From NCBI GenBank assembly GCA_049999725.1, contig JBNGIS010020342.1, forward strand, positions 1 to 25,439: 25,439 bases of DNA, in the 5' to 3' direction. Each line of letters opens with the position of its first letter. The first letter of the stretch is position 1. The DNA is from Haplomitrium mnioides. Lineage: Eukaryota; Marchantiophyta; Haplomitriopsida; Calobryales. Shown here one piece after another: positions 11,351 to 20,962 of the stretch. Below the pieces are notes generated by a model. The model did not search any database. It had not been told where the DNA came from and saw only the letters and a program-made list of their open reading frames with translations. A program made the position numbers and the translations under genes.

Positions 11351-12365
11351 GAAACCGGTCTCCACAACTCTCACATGGCACAATCGCCTAGGGCATCCGG
11401 ACCGAGATATATTCTACTGCATAAAAAATGGTAGCAAAAGCATACCACAGAATGTGCATCCACTACCATTGAATACTCCATGCTTAGCATGCACGCAAGG
11501 AAAACTGAAAATTGCACCTTCTCACGAAAAAACATCAATCACGATTCCTTGCTTTCTCGAGAGAATCCACGCTGATGTTTGTGGACCTATCCATCCACCT
11601 TTGAGACCATTCCGATACTTCCTCGTCACCATTGATGCATCATTCAAATGGTCAAAAGTATCTCTTCTTACGACTAAAAATATGTTCTTCCCGAAACTGT
11701 TGTCCCAAATCTTGAAATTCTCAACCCAGTTCCATGATTACCCAATTATAAGACTGAGAGTGGACAATGCCGGAGAATTCTCTTCACAAACTTTTGAAAA
11801 TTTCTACTCATCTGCCAATAGAGACATACAATATACAGTTCCAAATGTACACTTTCAAAATGGCATTGTAGAATTTGCTATTAAGAGAATACAACTCATA
11901 GCAAGACCATTACTTCTAAACTCAAATCTCCTCACCACTACTTGGGGACATGCAGTCATACACACAACATCTTTATTGCATTACAGACCATCTACATTTA
12001 ATCAGAATTCCCCACATCAACTTGCTATGGGAATCTCACTAGATATATCACATCTACGCACATTTGGCTGCCTCGTACTTTTCTCAATTTTAAAGCCACA
12101 ACAAACAAAGATGGGACCACAACGTCAAAAAAGCATATATGTCGGTTTTGAATCTCCTTCTATCAATCGATTCCTTGAACCCTCAACCTCTAATGTGTTT
12201 AAGTCTCAATTTGCAAACTATCAATTCTTTGAAGAATCTTTTCCACATTTGAGACAAGAGGACAAAGCTGTACAACCCAAACCTGAGGACAACTTAATAT
12301 GGCACCAGCACTTGCTATTAAACTTTAACCAACGAAACAAACATTCCGATGCCGAAGTCATATGA
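11351..12365 (+). pseudogene. Element B integrase, nearly full open frame
   Basis: This is the best preserved part of the window, open from 11205 to 12365, although the bases before about 11350 are read out of the protease frame. It has the pre-integrase zinc region HNRLGHP at 11379-11399 and CLACTQGK. The rve core has all three acidic residues: Asp in HADVCGP (11574-11576), Asp in VDNAGEF (11763-11765) and Glu in GIVE (11871-11873). RTFGCLVLF, KMGPQRQKSIYVGF and FLEPSTSNVFKSQFANYQFF follow, as in plant TNT 1-94-like Pol. It would insert the cDNA into host DNA. It stands in a dead polyprotein. Confidence 0.9.
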
Positions 12366-12632
12366 CTCATCCATTTACAGCAGATATTAATCAAAATACC
12401 CGATGCAGCCAGCATCACCAAATCACATATTGAAGCTACCAATGCACCAACATGACTTCGAAAAGTCGACGCACTTGCCATTGAAATACAACATTGAGCA
12501 AAGTGCGGCAGACCTAAAGGCTCAAAGAATAAGCCAACATCATCGACATCATTACACATTGCAATAGACAACGATGAAATAGCAATTGACCATTCTCATA
12601 CTGGTCAAATATGGGACAAAACCGAGACCACT
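12366..12632 (+). pseudogene. Element B linker between integrase and RT
   Basis: This is a variable linker with stops. Near 12505-12530 it reads CGRPKGSKNK, an AT-hook-like RPxGS motif that this lineage carries between integrase and RT; element A has RGRPLGSRD at the same place. The antisense open frame at 12221-12571 is a shadow. Confidence 0.55.
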
Positions 12633-13129
12633 ATGGATGACTTATTTGCATTTTCTGTATCACAATCAATAGACAATGATACTCTTGATCCTTTATCTGT
12701 ACGAGAAGCACAATCAAGAACCAATTGGCCCCAATGGGAAAAAGCAATAAATTTAGAACTTGACTCTCATACAATAAGAAGTATTTGGATCTGTTATGCT
12801 AGCACTTCCAAACATGCATATGACAGACTATAGATTTATTTTTGTCTGCAAATACCATACAAAGGATGATGTTACAAGATATAAGGGAAGATTAGTAGCC
12901 AAAAGATATACTCAGATTCCTAGACGTGACTATGACCTCACATACTCACCTGTCATGGACACTTTAACTTGCAGATACATGATAACATTTGCTATTTAAC
13001 GCCATCTCACCATGCACATCATCACTGCCTACTTATATGGTACTCCAAACACCCAAATTTTTATGAAGGCACCTCCAAACTCATATCAAGAATGGCATTT
13101 CACATTCAAGGGGAGAACAACCATAGTGT

Positions 13130-13880
13130 ATATGGACACTTAGTCCAAAGCAGCCCAAACACTGAGACTAAACCTTTTGTCTCTCATGGCCCAAATATTG
13201 AGATTAGACCTTTTGTCTCTTATAGCTCACATACTGAGATTGGACCTTTTATCTCTCAAGGCCTAAATTCTGATGTTGGACCTTTTGTCCCTCATGAAAT
13301 GCACTATAAAAATGGACCTTTAGTCTACAGAGGCACAATGATTCAGAATTTTCCACAAAGACCTCAATCTGGGAAAAGGACCTTTTGTCCTCAATGACCA
13401 ACAAATGAAAGGACCTTATGTCCGGAAAAGGCCTTTGCCAATCCAGAAAGGGCTTTTAGTCCTCATGTCGAAAAGACAATGCCAAATGATGGAAAGCAAG
13501 TTGCACAATGATAACAAAGGACCTTTAGTCCAGCCAGCACACTCGTTCAACAAGCAGCATTACAAAAGGACCATTAGTCCAACCAGCGCACTCGCTGAGC
13601 AAGCAGCATTACAAAGGACCTTTAGTCCAGCCACCACACTCANNNNNNNNNNTGAGCAAGCAGCATTACAAAGGACCTTTAGTCCAGCCACCACACTCAT
13701 TGAGCAAGCAGCATTACAAAGGACCTTTAGTCCAACCACCGCACTCGCTGAGAAAGCATCATTTCAAAGGACCTTTAGTCCAGCCAACGCATTCACTCAA
13801 CACATAGAGCTGTAGAGGACCTTTAGTCCCAAATACATACAAGTTGTATGAGCAACAACAGAGTGGACCTTTTGTCCCTC
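13130..13880 (+). repeat. Tandem-repeat block inside element B RT
   Basis: About 17 copies of a core close to GGACCTTTAGTCC lie at 36-bp spacing in the first part (13138-13280), irregular spacing in the middle, and 48-bp spacing from about 13555 to 13800. Spacings of 36 and 48 keep the reading frame. The 48-bp unit reads as EQAALQRTFSPATTLI in the frame open from 13405 to 13815; the first part reads as GPFV-centred repeats in a different frame. Each core is an inverted repeat, GGAC and GTCC around 5 bases. A 10-N gap lies within. Confidence 0.9.
13643..13652. other. Assembly gap of 10 Ns in tandem repeat
   Basis: The gap interrupts a 48-bp unit. The next unit reads cactca-t-tgagc where this one reads cactca-Ns-tgagc, so a single base would close it. 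The gap most likely marks an unresolved number of repeat units. Confidence 0.95.
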
Positions 13881-14462
13881 ATCATCAAAGTATACCACAT
13901 AAAATATGAAGTTGGCAAAGCATTCTACTAATGCATCTAGATCACCAATCAATCAATCAGGCACAAAAATGGCAGTTCAAGTCCTTAAATCGATATATCG
14001 GCTCAAATAGAGTGGCAAAAATTGGTACCAGAGATTTAAATCAGAGATGATGGCACTAGATTTTACAAATGATGACATTGCTCCATGCATGTTCATGAAA
14101 TAATAGGCTCTGAATACGTCGTAGTTGCACTTTATATAGACGACATAAATATTTTTGGCACAAAAACTCTAGCTTCTAGCACAATTGCCAAATTGAAGGA
14201 CATATTTGAAATGTGAGATATTGAAGAACCTGATCTCTATTTCGGCATCCAGTTTGAGCATCTGCCAGATGGTTTTATGATCCACCAGTCCACATATATG
14301 GCCAAGATTCTCAAACAATTCAATATGGACAATGTTATTTGCACAAGCACTCTCATGGAAATGAGATCTTTGGACCCAACCAAGGACATGCTCAAAAAGT
14401 GAAAGGAACATGAACCAACTCTAGGATCAGAAAAACCAGATCTCTCAGCAATCAAAGCTCTT

Positions 14463-15129
14463 ATGTACTTTGCAAATCAGACCAGACCCAATACATCTTT
14501 TGCAGTAAACATGTTTGCAAGGCACAACTCTCAGCCCACCATTCACTACTGGAATGGGCTCAAACGCATTTTCAGATACTTGAAAGATACACTGAACATG
14601 GGGCTCTTCTTCCCCAGAAATGCAACAAATGATATTATCGGTTATGCCGATGCTAGATATTTATTTGATCTTGATGATGCAAAGTCTCAAACAGGATATG
14701 TCTTCCTTAAAGGAAGCACTGTTATCTCAAGGAAGAGCAACCATGCATAAATCATAGCACTCTATAAGGCTAGTAGGGAAGAAGTTATATAACCAAATTA
14801 TATGGCTCCAACAACTCATTGATCATATCAACATCAATACGAGCCAACCTCTGCTTCAGTCCCCTACAATAATATACGAGGACAATCGACCATGCGTCGA
14901 CCAAATCGCTCAAGGTTTTATTAAGGGCGACAGAATTAAGCACATTGCCTCTAAATTGTTTTACACCCATAAGCAACACGGTGACAAAATAAATGTCCAA
15001 TGGATAGCAAGCAAGGATAATAGAGCAGATATCTTCATTAAACCACTTCCACCTGCCTTATACATTGCACATACTCAAGGGCTTGGTTTACAAAGACTAT
15101 ATGAATTACAACAAAACAACAAACAATGA
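14463..15129 (+). pseudogene. Element B RNase H domain and Pol C-terminus
   Basis: In the same frame as YIDD, MYFANQTRPNTSFAVNMFAR leads to RNase H: IIGYADARYLFDLDDAKSQT, with the first Asp in YADA (14649-14651), then GYVFLKGSTVIS. A stop follows at about 14748 and a frameshift before 14810. The end then reads well: IIYEDNRPCVDQIAQGFIKG, RIKHIASKLFYTHKQHGD, VQWIASKDNRADIFIKPLPP, and a stop at 15127-15129. RNase H would remove the RNA template during cDNA synthesis. Confidence 0.88.
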
Positions 15130-15595
15130 TTACTTATATTTTTTTCTCTCTGACCTTTAGTCATGAACATCAAGGATTGCATATTCAATCATTTATTTTG
15201 AACATTATCTAATCTATCTAAAATGTCATACTAGTAATAACAGGCAAAGTTTTAGTTGACTCGCTCCTCAGCTTTTGGGGTTGACATCACTTTTTCAGAC
15301 AGATTTCTAGGATATAAGCCCACACAATGTAGCGATACAACTTTGAAGACACAACAACACCACGCAACAACACCACATATTAGCTTTACCATTAAAATGA
15401 CATTTTGAAATTTCTGTTATTTACAACACTCCACACACTGTGATCATATTTTTATTATTACCTATCAATTATGTGCTAGCACTTTTTTCTTCGGAAGAAA
15501 GCGGGGGGTTTTAATGAGACCACACATAGAATATGATTTGAACTTACGTAGCATATAGTGGCTGATTATTAGAAGAAGAATTAGCCAAAGGGGAG
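15130..15595 (+). promoter_or_regulatory. Element B 3'UTR and polypurine tract
   Basis: A 466-bp untranslated region follows the pol stop. At about 15500-15525 it contains AAAGCGGGGGG followed by TTTTAATGAGACC, a segment resembling a conserved 3'UTR motif of plant copia elements. The polypurine tract AAAGGGGAG (15587-15595) lies directly against the TGTT of the 3' LTR, as needed for plus-strand priming. Confidence 0.8.
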
Positions 15596-15688
15596 TGTTA
15601 TATATATAAAAGTAGTCTCGACCTAATCATTTTACTCATTCGTCTTGGAGACTCCCGTGTGTATGCGTGCGGTGCTCATGCGATAACA
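15596..15688 (+). repeat. 3' LTR of element B (93 bp)
   Basis: It starts TGTTAT and ends ATAACA, a perfect 6-bp terminal inverted repeat. TATATATAAA (15601-15610) is a plausible TATA box. From 15611 to 15688 it aligns without gaps to the 5' LTR with 8 differences in 78 bases. Confidence 0.92.
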
Positions 15689-15693
15689 TTTAT
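15689..15693. repeat. Target-site duplication, right copy (TTTAT)
   Basis: Identical to 7852-7856. It joins the two flanks of the insertion site. Confidence 0.85.
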
Positions 15694-17209
15694 GAAAATA
15701 TTGGAAATCTTAAAATCGATGAAAAGTATAAAAATTATGGGAAGTTTCCACAAGAAACTTGCATTTATCATTGATTACAGTTAAATGCTAAAAAACTAAA
15801 ATATACGGTCTACTATTTTGAAATATGTTTGGTTGCACAAACTCTATATGCGTATAGACATGGTGCTCTTTGAAACTTATATTTTGGAAAACATATTACA
15901 AAATATGAGGAAAATGCCCATATGGATTAGAAGTCAAGAGAATGAGTTTGCAATCATAGACACAAAACCTTGTATGGATTTAGAAGCTCTATTTTCAAGT
16001 TCAAGCAAGAAATAAGCTTTCAATTGTAGTTAAAAATCCATGCACGCAAAAGTTAAAGTAGGCATAGAAAAGAAGGTTTCAGCAACTAAAAATATTATAT
16101 GGATTAGAGAAACATATACACAAAGGAGTCATAGTTCATAATCAAAAAGACAGTGGCTAGGGAGATTTCATTAAGAGTGTAAACAAGAAACATCTCCAAG
16201 TTTTTGAGTAGATTCTACCACACAAAGGCTTTGAGCTCTACAAGAGAGTCTTTGACCAGTGTAGAATCAAAGTTCTAATCGGTAGTCTTTGCATATAGAA
16301 GCCTAAAGGTTGTATATGAAAAGTAGAATGTATGGAAGGCTTGGACTTCCACCCCAAAGTCTATGCACACATAAGACTCCAAGCTCAACATCTTAACACT
16401 CCACCCCAAAGTCTATGCGCGCATAAGAATTTGAGCTCACCATCTCAACACTCCACAACAAAGACTTTTGCATGTATGAGGTTTCAACTTGTGAATCAAA
16501 GTCTATACGTACATAGGATTCATACTTCTAAAACCAATGATACAAGCACTAAAGGTTCTATTTTTGGCAACAAACTCTAGGCACGCTAAAGATTCCATTT
16601 TTTGATGTGGAATCTAAAAGTAAAACATGTATAAAGCTCTATATGTGAGTCAAAGAGCGCCAAAGGTTTTCAATTTTACATCAAAGTCCTTACAAGCAAA
16701 AGATAAGTAGTTAATTTAGGTAGGTGCTTTAGTAATACAATAAACTTAAACTCTTCTAGCAAGAAGTAAAGAAGGAAAGAACATACTTGCATCTTGGATA
16801 AGAAAATATTTTTAAAACCAAATGAAAATATTAACTAAAGATTTAAGTTTCATTTATAGAGAATAACATTCAACTAGGAATGATTTACACTAAAATTTTC
16901 AAGGTGGTAGATAAATTCAACAAATTCCTTGTGAACATTCTCACATGCTTTATAAAATAATAATCTTAAATTACAATAAAATAAAAAATACACAATATAC
17001 AATAAAATTCTTAAATTACTTTAGTTACTCGTCTCGACTTCTTTGGATTTAACTTCAAAAGATTCATCAAGATTTACTTGGTGTGTCATAGTGCTAATAA
17101 CAGTGACTAAATCTCTTTCAAATATATCCAAATTAACTGTTCTTTTGTCTTTCGTACTCAAATACATTTGATTTAATGGTAGCTAGAGTGGTTTTTCTCA
17201 ATTGGTTTT
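15694..17209. other. Non-coding stretch with degenerate repeats
   Basis: No gene is recognised. Short open frames at 15818 and 16332 are not supported as genes; the second is a translation of the 52-bp repeat. Many sentence-like echoes of AAAGTCTATGC...GCATA-type sequence lie between about 16200 and 16700, suggesting an old array of the palindromic repeat family. The part from 16700 to 17040 is simple AT-rich sequence. Confidence 0.5.
16352..16525. repeat. 52-bp repeat with palindromic core
   Basis: Two well-matched units, 16352-16403 and 16404-16455, begin CCCCAAAGTCTATGC and end in a CACTCCA segment. Two further diverged units follow with cores near 16470 and 16500. The cores are TATGCACACATA, TATGCGCGCATA and TATACGTACATA, all palindromic or nearly so and alternating pyrimidine-purine. 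They belong to the same family as the arrays in the methyltransferase-like gene. Confidence 0.75.
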
Positions 17210-18410
17210 TTATGTAAGAAGAAAATCAAAAGACACAATCGTGATTTGTGTCATATCAAGTACATCAACATGTAGGTTATATTTGTGTTTCCATTTTATT
17301 TTTGTTATTTGTTCTGGGAAGTATTCTTCAAAAAATGCCTCCTCAATCTCACAATCAAACAATTGAACATGTACTCATTTCGGATTTGGGGGTTCTTCCT
17401 CATCAAATGACAAAACTTTGAGGACTTTGGCAACATAAAATGGTATGTCATTTGGATCCAGAGACGCAACAACTCAAAAAAAAACATTCTAGCTTTCAGC
17501 TCACGTAGATTGTCAAATTTGTGTCTGTATCAGATATTGTGTGAAACAGTATTTTCTCATGGCTTAGGTGCTCCATCATAGATTGCTCGACGTATAGAAA
17601 GTATTTTTTGTATTGGAGTATCTTCTTCTATCTGTTGAGCATCAAGCTGAGAACTTAGATGAACATTTTGAGAATCATTACAAATATTTATCGGTTGTGA
17701 AGGTAGAAAGGTGAATTCTGCTTCAAGTTCTCATCTTTTATTTTCAAGGATAAAGGCTACAATCTTTTGTTGGGCAAGAAAAAAACCATTCCACCATTGA
17801 ATATCAGAATCTGTAAAGAACTTGTAGCATTTCTCACTTATGTTGTTCCTTATTACAAAGACCACTTTCTCGACATCAACTTCTCTTTTTTTCCTTTTGA
17901 GATCGTTTGATTTCAGAATATGTCTTGAAAGGAATCAGCATTGAACTTAAAATTTCTTTATCCACTTCAGGTAGGCACTTGAGTTGACACATACCATCTG
18001 GAGGTAGCTAAAATTCATATGTTGAAAATTGTTTGTTGCAAATCTTGGCCTTCAAATCACCCAACTTGAACTTGAATTGTTGATTAAAGGTAGTATCATC
18101 TATCTTTTGAATCTGAGAGAGATGTTGTTGAAGAAATATTTTTATATCTCAAGTTTGCATCAAAAGAATTACTTGAGGTAAATTTAGGAATATACGATAA
18201 TTGTAGCGCCTTGCTAAGACTCGTTATCATGAAAGCTTTAACACGTTTCAAATGTTTTGAGAATCGGCTGAACATTTGATCGATTTGATCATGAGTATGG
18301 CCAACCATGAGAAATTTCACCTTGATTTTCTGGAAAACATTCTTGGCAATAAAGAGACTAAGATATCCAAATAAGATGGAATTCTTATTCTCTTGTGTCG
18401 TGAACAACCG
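17210..18410 (-). pseudogene. C-terminal half of a DUF7869-like protein gene, broken
   Basis: Reading leftward from 18407, ENKNSILFGYLSLFIAKNVF and VKFLMVGHTHDQIDQMFSRF (core at 18305-18261) match the conserved VGHTH-x-x-ID-x-x-FSR block of plant DUF7869 proteins. The residues normally reading D-N just before ENKN are changed. After a stop and frameshifts the match goes on with KICNKQFSTYEF, VVFVIRNNISEKCYKFFTD, IQWWNGFF near 17800, and VASLDPNDIPFYVAKVLKVL down to a stop at 17212-17210. The function of the family is unknown to me; it is multicopy in plants and animals and probably element-borne. The N-terminal half is missing: upstream of 18410 I find none of it. Confidence 0.75.
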
Positions 18411-19238
18411 CTACTTTGAACCAGGAACTACTATTGGATTCGTGTTTCAATTGGCATTCGCAAAAACCAATTTTGAAATTTTAGTTTGCAAAATCATGAA
18501 TTTGACGTTAGTAATATTCATTTGCAAAACAAATGTAATTTTATATATCAAAATGACTTACTTTGAGTGAACAATACATTAAAAACAAATCTTCTTATAA
18601 GCATTTAACAAAAATTTCTTTTATAATTTCATCTTTTAAAAGCATGAGCATCGCCAAACAAAATATATATAAACAAAACACGACATTTGTTGTTAAAATT
18701 TTTGAAAACTAACAATTATTGCAAAAATTTGTAAAATTTATATAAGCATTTAAATTTTATTAAATTTTTTTTCAATGTAGAACCCTAAAGTGTTAGCGCA
18801 AGAGGATTGTCAAAGCAAAAATGAAAAGACTGCTCAAGCTTATGCGCGCATGGACAAGTGAGGCCCAAGTACAGGTCTGCATTGTAGGAAAGATTCTTTT
18901 GCATTGGAAGAACTACAACCAACTCGAGATTGAAAAATTGAAGCTCATGCGCGCATGGACAACTAAAGCGAGCACAGATTGCTGAATAATTGGAAACAAT
19001 GAATGCAGAAGGCCACCTAAGAAGAAACAAAAAATGAAAAAGGAAATTGAACTTCCATGCCAGCATAGACTTCATTGCTAATTTAAATAAAAATCAGCAC
19101 ATTTTGTTCAAAAACCATTTTGCAAAGCAAATTGAATTGTGATGAATAGACTTAAATTGGATTAGGAGTGCAACAAGATTGAAACTTTAGCAAATTAAAT
19201 TTTGTAAATAAAATAATTTATTATGTACAGAAACTACA
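18411..19238. other. Spacer with two solo palindromic units
   Basis: This is AT-rich with no gene; the 96-residue minus-strand frame at 18785-19075 runs through the palindromic units and has no domain. TATGCGCGCATGGACAA at 18841-18857 and GCTCATGCGCGCATGGAC at 18943-18960 are isolated copies of the repeat core about 100 bp apart, each preceded by a similar AAGCT segment. Confidence 0.55.
19217..19222 (-). terminator. Poly(A) signal AATAAA
   Basis: AATAAA on the minus strand lies 17 bases after the last plausible stop codon (19241-19239) of the methyltransferase-like gene. The position fits a plant polyadenylation signal, but AATAAA is common by chance in AT-rich sequence. Confidence 0.4.
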
Positions 19239-19875
19239 TCACTCTGATGCTACAACTCTATCCTCTTTAGGAGGAACTGTCTCATCTTAATCAACAAGCT
19301 GAGAAGCTTTAGCATTTGCAGCCACAAAGAGAGTCCCTCCGAGACTTTCCAATCCTAAAGATGGCAACAAAATTACCAATAGCACCTGCAGTACCGGGAG
19401 GAACAGTATCCTTGTGGTAGGCATACACTTTCTACGATTTCGTCATATCGAATAGCAAAGAAGCCATCATCAAAACTCTGTGACGAATGTAGATAGATTG
19501 ACATCTCTCATATTCCACATCGATGCAATTTTGCATTAGCTTCAAGCACAGACAAGGTCTGTATTGGACCCAGAGCAAAGATCTAAGATCCAATCTTACT
19601 ATGTTGATAAATGGTTAATAAAAAATTGTAAGGAGCATAGGGCTTTTGATAATCATTCAGAGGAGCATCACCTACTAGATGTTTTAGTTTTATCGATACC
19701 ATAGAACAACTAAACACACTACGCATAATTTTCAAGGACAACCACTCGCATTAGCGGGTTGCAAATTGAACAACCTCATGCTCCTCTTTTCATCCTTTGT
19801 TCAGTAGCCCATAGTCTAATACTCATAGCCATGAGCAATTCTTGAACCAACGGAATGATGAATATTGATTTGTCC
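19239..19875 (-). pseudogene. Exon 4, containing the AdoMet-binding motif
   Basis: It begins after a clear acceptor, a run of T followed by CTACAG (19881-19876). The frame breaks several times. DLCSGSNTD, CLEANAK and NCIDVEYERCQSIYIRHRV are found in three neighbouring frames within 90 bases. KVYAYHKDTVPPGTAGAIGN and KASQLVD...DETVPPKEDRVVASE follow to a stop at 19241-19239. Confidence 0.6.
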
Positions 19876-19971
19876 CTGTAGAAAAAAAAAAACAAATCAA
19901 ACACTTGAAACAAAGTGTAGGAAAACTAAACAAGGTAAACTAGAAAACCAAAAAGTCAAAAAAGAACTCAC
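19876..19971 (-). other. Intron 3 of the methyltransferase-like gene (96 bp)
   Basis: A GTGAGT donor and a poly-T plus CTACAG acceptor bound a 96-base AT-rich segment. It contains no palindromic repeat, unlike introns 1 and 2. Confidence 0.7.
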
Positions 19972-20525
19972 CAAATGTCGTAGTTGATGGCACAACAAGC
20001 CTCCAAAAGAGCATCCTTGATGATGCCAAATTGTTGCCAAGATTGTATTATCACAAAAGACCAAAAATCCAAAGTCGTGATTGCCGCAAGCAAGGAAACT
20101 ATATCAAAAATGTCGTCTCTAGAAAAGGGTTCAAAATCATCGTGCTTGCATTCCTTAAGGTTGTAACCATAAGGAATATCTGCAATGGCAAAAGTGAAAC
20201 ATCTAGGTTTTACAAATTCTTTCAATTGACGAGCATTAGACTCCTCGTGGACTTGATAATATGCCACGTTGAGTCCATCAACGAAGGGCACTAAGTCTTC
20301 GTTGTTGTCTCTCTAAACCCCATCAATTGGTAGGGCAGAACCATCATTTTGTTGCCTTGATTTCCACTCTCTAGCTTTCTCGTAGAAAAGCAGGAGGGTA
20401 GGAAACAAGTGTTGGAGGCTGGTCTTGATCATCTAGGGCTTCTTCAACCCCCAATCATTTTCTCCCTTTTGAAACTACCGTCAATTTTTTGGCAAGCTGC
20501 CGTTTAAATGCTTTGTCCTCCTCCA
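19972..20525 (-). pseudogene. Exon 3, containing the DIPYG motif
   Basis: After a charged start (EEDKAFKRQLAKKLTVVSKG) and one frameshift, the last 107 codons are open: PFVDGLNVAYYQVHEESNAR, then FTFAIADIPYGYNLKECKHD, FSRDDIFDIVSLLAAITTLD and ALLEACCAINYDIW, up to the donor TTTG|GTGAGT. The hydrophobic strand before DIPY and the helix-forming segment after it fit motif IV of an AdoMet-dependent amino-methyltransferase. The acceptor lies near 20525 behind a T-rich tract but is not certain. Confidence 0.65.
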
Positions 20526-20631
20526 CACAACAAAAACGGAAAAAAATTAGAGGAGGCAACAAAAAACGCTAACACTTTAGAGAGGAAGACAATTTGAGCA
20601 AAGACCCTGATGGTAAAACTAAGATTGACTT

Positions 20632-20860
20632 TACAATCCATGCATGCTTGGACATTGAAGTCCATGTGCGCATGGACAATGCAGTCCCTCCACGTAGAGA
20701 CTTGGAGTCCATTCGTGTATGGATATTGCAGTCCTTGCGCGTAGGGACTAGGAGCCCATGCACGGCTAGACATTGAGTTCAAGCTCTCAGGGACTTCAAG
20801 TCTCTATGCGCAGGGACTGTAATGTCCATGCGCACATGGACATTGCAATCTCTATGCGGC
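20632..20860. repeat. 24-bp palindromic array in intron 2
   Basis: About nine units at 23-24 bp spacing lie within the intron between 20962 and about 20526. The consensus is TGGACT, about four variable bases, AGTCCA, then TGCGCGCA. Adjacent units therefore form palindromes such as AGTCCATGTGCGCATGGACA (20659-20678) and TGTCCATGCGCACATGGACA (20823-20842). Many differences sit at CpG positions. Confidence 0.88.
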
Positions 20861-20962
20861 AAACTAGAGACTTAAAATGTATTTCATTTCAACAAAACAC
20901 AATCTACAATAAATTCAGGGCAAGTCTAGACAAATAAATGTTAAGTGGAAAAACAAACTTAC

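Larger units (their letters stand above)
12633..14410 (+). pseudogene. Element B reverse transcriptase, interrupted
   Basis: The RT starts with AQSRTNWPQWEKAINLELDS, shifts frame near 12800, and continues with YRFIFVCKYHTKDDVTRYKG and RDYDLTYSPVMD. The motif that should read LMDVVTAYLYG is MHIITAYLYG: three codons including the catalytic Asp are gone at about 13017. From about 13130 to 13880 a block of tandem repeats interrupts the domain. RT resumes with MAVQVLKSIYRLK near 13970, NWYQRFKSEMMALDFTNDDI, and an intact YIDD box at 14133-14144 in a third frame. It continues through GFMIHQSTYMAKILKQFNMD to about 14400. It cannot be active. Confidence 0.85.
7857..15688 (+). mobile_element. Complete but dead Ty1/copia retrotransposon (element B), 7.8 kb
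   Basis: All structural parts are present in order: TTTAT duplication, 110-bp 5' LTR, primer-binding site, long leader, gag, protease, integrase, RT, RNase H, 3'UTR, polypurine tract, 93-bp 3' LTR, TTTAT. The LTRs begin TGTTAT and end in AACA. Over the 78 aligned bases the two LTRs differ at 8 positions, about 10 percent, which agrees with the many stops and frameshifts. LTRs of about 100 bp are very short for a copia element of this length. A tandem-repeat block with a 10-N gap lies within RT, so the true length is uncertain. Confidence 0.93.

Noticed and set aside
12221-12571. 116-residue minus-strand open frame
   Set aside because: It is antisense to the integrase end and linker of element B.
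13616-13628. Similarity of GGACCTTTAGTCC to the ends of some grass miniature elements (GGGACTAAAGG type)
   Set aside because: The match is only about ten bases, there are no element ends or target duplications, and the core recurs in frame in a tandem array.
13555-13800. CRISPR-like regular repeat array
   Set aside because: Units are adjacent tandem copies without unique spacers, lie in a retrotransposon reading frame, and the DNA is eukaryotic.
16332-16580. 82-residue open frame as a gene
   Set aside because: It is the translation of the 52-bp repeat units and has no domain.
20632-20860. CRISPR-like 24-bp array with palindromic repeats
   Set aside because: There are no distinct spacers; whole units are diverged copies of one another within an intron.
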